NCBI GenBank assembly: GCA_900544845.1
Contig: UQWV01000036.1
Coordinates: 1-20,701 of the forward strand
DNA from: an uncultured Collinsella sp.
GTDB lineage: Bacteria > Actinomycetota > Coriobacteriia > Coriobacteriales > Coriobacteriaceae
Reading direction: 5' to 3'
Length of the DNA: 20,701 nucleotides
This document shows, in pieces, positions 18,927 through 20,701 of the stretch (the stretch's first letter is position 1; every line of letters starts with the position of its first letter). Under the pieces are notes generated by a model. The model was not told the origin of the DNA, searched no databases, and saw only the letters and a list, made by a program, of their open reading frames with translations. The position numbers and the translations under genes were made by a program.

Positions 18927-20701
18927 GTGCGACAGAGCGCGAGCATGTGATGCCTCCGCGGCCCTTGATGCCGTGGACGATGGCTCTGTGTGCCGGCGTG
19001 TGCATGAGCTGCGCCTTGGTGCTCAACGTGGCCGCTGATGTGCTGCTGAGGGAGCAGGCGCCGGCGGTCGGGCTGCTATGGGCCATTCCCGTTGCGGCGG
19101 CGGTATTCGTTGTGCTGGCTCAATTTTGTGCGCGGCTTGCCCCTTGGAAGCGGTGGCTGTATGCCGCGTCCGTCGGTCTCGTGGCGGGAGCGGTCGTCTC
19201 GGCGTGGTGGGCTGTGGGCGCGCTAAGCGCCTCGAAGGCGCTCGACGCTCGAGCGGCAAGCAGCCTCGAGTTTGTCGTGCAGGGTGATCCATCCATAAAC
19301 GACGACGTGTATTCCTATACCTGCGAGGCACGCGCGGACGGCAAGAACTTGGCAACGGTTCGCCTATCGTGTGACCGCGAGCTCAGGGTCGGGGCGCACA
19401 TGCGTGTTATCGGTCGCGTTTCACGTTTTGAGAACGATGCGTATGGACGATCGCGTGTGCTCCGAGGCGAGGTGCGCAAGGTTCAAGCCGTTCGGATTGT
19501 GCCGGTCGATGAGGGCTCTCCGGGCCCGCTGCTTCGGCTGCGAAATGGGCTGCTTGCGTCCATCGCGCCTGCGACCGACCTGGCGCGTGCGCTCATAGCC
19601 GGTGTCGTCTGTGGTCGTTCGTCCGAGCTGCGCGCCCAGTCGGCTGGCGATTGGTTTTCGGTGACGGGAACGGCGCATCTTATCGCCGTCTCGGGCAGCC
19701 ATTTGGCTATCGTGGGGTTTGTAATCGAGGGCGTATTGCAAAAGACTCGGTGTTCACGTGGTCTTCAGCGGGCGATATTGGCGATAACGCTTGTGGGCTA
19801 CGCTGCCTTTACGGGCGCGTCTCCCTCGGCCGTGCGCGCGTGCTGCATGGTGTTCGCGACGCTTGTCGTAAACGGCGCGGGGCGTCGCCGGCACGGCGCA
19901 TCGGCACTCTTTGTTACCATGTCCATCTTTGTGCTACTGCGGCCGACGGTGCTGTTCGAGATGGGTTTTCAGCTTTCATGTGCCAGCGTCTTAGCCATTC
20001 TGTGCTTTTGCCCCTATGCGACCTACGCTTTGGGTGAGCTGGGTGTGCCATCAGACGTTGCCAGCATGCTTTCCGTCACGCTGTGCTCGCAACTGGCGAC
20101 ACTTCCCATTACCATTCCTGCCTTCGGTACGTTCTCGCTCATTGCTCCGCTGGCAAATGCGGTCATCGGTCCGGTGGTGAGCGTACTGCTTGCCGTGTCG
20201 ATCGTGCTGGTTCCCTTTTCGCTCGTGGCACCGTTGCGGACTTGGGCGCTCGTTGTGCCCATGATTGCCTCCCGTTGCGCGCTGTTCTTCGAGCAGCTGT
20301 TTGCCGCCGTGCCGGGTGCATCCGTGAGCGTGCCGCCCGATAGCATGTGGATTTACCTAGTGCCGTGTTTGCTGGCGGTGCTGCTGGTCTGGTGGCCGCG
20401 TCCCCGTGCACGTCCTGTGGCGGTGGGGCTTGCATGTCTGGTGTTCCTGGCTGCGATTCCGTACGTCTACTGGGATCGATTCGCTCCGCCTTCTGTGACG
20501 GTGCTCGATGTGGGCCAGGCCGATGCGATTCTTATCCGCCAGGGCGGTGCAGTGGCACTCGTCGACTGCGGGCTCGACGAGCGCGTGGTGGCGGCGTTGG
20601 TTCGCAATAACGTGCACCATATCGATGCCGTCTTTGTGCAGCATTGGGATGAGGATCACTGGGGTGGTCTGCCTGCCGTGCTCGAACAGTTTCCGGTGGG
20701 T
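18923..20701 (+). CDS. comEC: DNA internalisation channel ComEC/Rec2, 3' end outside window
   Basis: ComEC forms the inner-membrane channel for single-stranded DNA in transformation. The frame is open for 593 codons to the window end. Three hydrophobic segments come first (about 12-37, 50-66 and 75-100). An OB-fold-like extracellular region follows, roughly 110-195. The multi-membrane competence domain starts near 200 and has HLIAVSGSHLAIVGF (about 252-266) and VLFEMGFQLSCASVLAIL. From about 525 a metallo-beta-lactamase-like nuclease domain begins (VTVLDVGQADAILI, then VALVDCG). Its HWDEDH metal motif at 574-579 fits the HxDxDH form of nuclease-competent family members. The ATG overlaps the comEA stop. 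The end of the nuclease domain is cut off, so completeness cannot be judged. Confidence 0.93.
   Translation, partial: MSATEREHVMPPRPLMPWTMALCAGVCMSCALVLNVAADVLLREQAPAVGLLWAIPVAAAVFVVLAQFCARLAPWKRWLYAASVGLVAGAVVSAWWAVGALSASKALDARAASSLEFVVQGDPSINDDVYSYTCEARADGKNLATVRLSCDRELRVGAHMRVIGRVSRFENDAYGRSRVLRGEVRKVQAVRIVPVDEGSPGPLLRLRNGLLASIAPATDLARALIAGVVCGRSSELRAQSAGDWFSVTGTAHLIAVSGSHLAIVGFVIEGVLQKTRCSRGLQRAILAITLVGYAAFTGASPSAVRACCMVFATLVVNGAGRRRHGASALFVTMSIFVLLRPTVLFEMGFQLSCASVLAILCFCPYATYALGELGVPSDVASMLSVTLCSQLATLPITIPAFGTFSLIAPLANAVIGPVVSVLLAVSIVLVPFSLVAPLRTWALVVPMIASRCALFFEQLFAAVPGASVSVPPDSMWIYLVPCLLAVLLVWWPRPRARPVAVGLACLVFLAAIPYVYWDRFAPPSVTVLDVGQADAILIRQGGAVALVDCGLDERVVAALVRNNVHHIDAVFVQHWDEDHWGGLPAVLEQFPVG

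Noticed and set aside
1..20701. CRISPR array, tRNA, rRNA or prophage
   Set aside because: No regularly spaced repeats, no cloverleaf with TTCRA arm, and no integrase or phage gene were noticed on either strand; the only mobile trace is the remnant at 9022-9280.

Overview
The window is GC-rich, gene-dense DNA, most likely from an anaerobic actinobacterium of the Coriobacteriia and probably Collinsella or a close relative. This is inferred from several things: the actinobacteria-specific integration host factor gene (mihF) lying between pyrF and gmk-rpoZ, the dxr-protease-ispG order, a large fermentative AdhE, an NAD-linked (class 1B) dihydroorotate dehydrogenase, and frequent GTG/TTG starts. 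No database search was possible, so the genus is a judgement.

Layout. (1) 1-5264, plus strand: the 3' part of dxr, a membrane site-2 protease, ispG and proS form one tight operon that ends at a strong terminator. Two of the four genes belong to the MEP isoprenoid pathway. (2) 5291-8991, minus strand: adhE, preceded by two LacI-type boxes, is followed by a small aminoglycoside-phosphotransferase-fold kinase and a terminator. (3) 9022-9280: a 259-bp remnant of a mobile element, made of 25-bp inverted repeats around the C-terminal piece of an IS200-like/RAYT transposase. (4) 9284-9636, minus strand: rpmB (zinc-type L28) with its terminator and a possible promoter. (5) 9842-15349, plus strand: the pyrimidine operon pyrR-pyrB-pyrC-pyrK-pyrD-pyrF. 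It begins with a leader that can fold as a three-state attenuator, and a short open frame runs through that leader. (6) 15472-18042, plus strand: promoter, long leader hairpin, mihF, gmk, rpoZ, thiI and a terminator. (7) 18213-20701, plus strand: the DNA-uptake genes comEA and comEC, the latter cut by the window end.

How the genes work together. PyrB, PyrC, PyrDK and PyrF supply every de novo UMP step after carbamoyl phosphate except orotate phosphoribosyltransferase; carAB and pyrE are not in this window. PyrR presumably senses UMP/UTP and acts on the leader in front of its own gene. A second hairpin between pyrC and pyrK could set the output of the distal half. mihF, gmk and rpoZ form a conserved actinobacterial housekeeping block for nucleoid structure, GMP phosphorylation and the RNA polymerase omega subunit.

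The observations most worth following are the pyr leader, a winged-helix-like insert predicted to lie on the cytosolic side of the membrane protease, the transposase remnant with its inverted repeats, and the unusual hairpin in the mihF leader.
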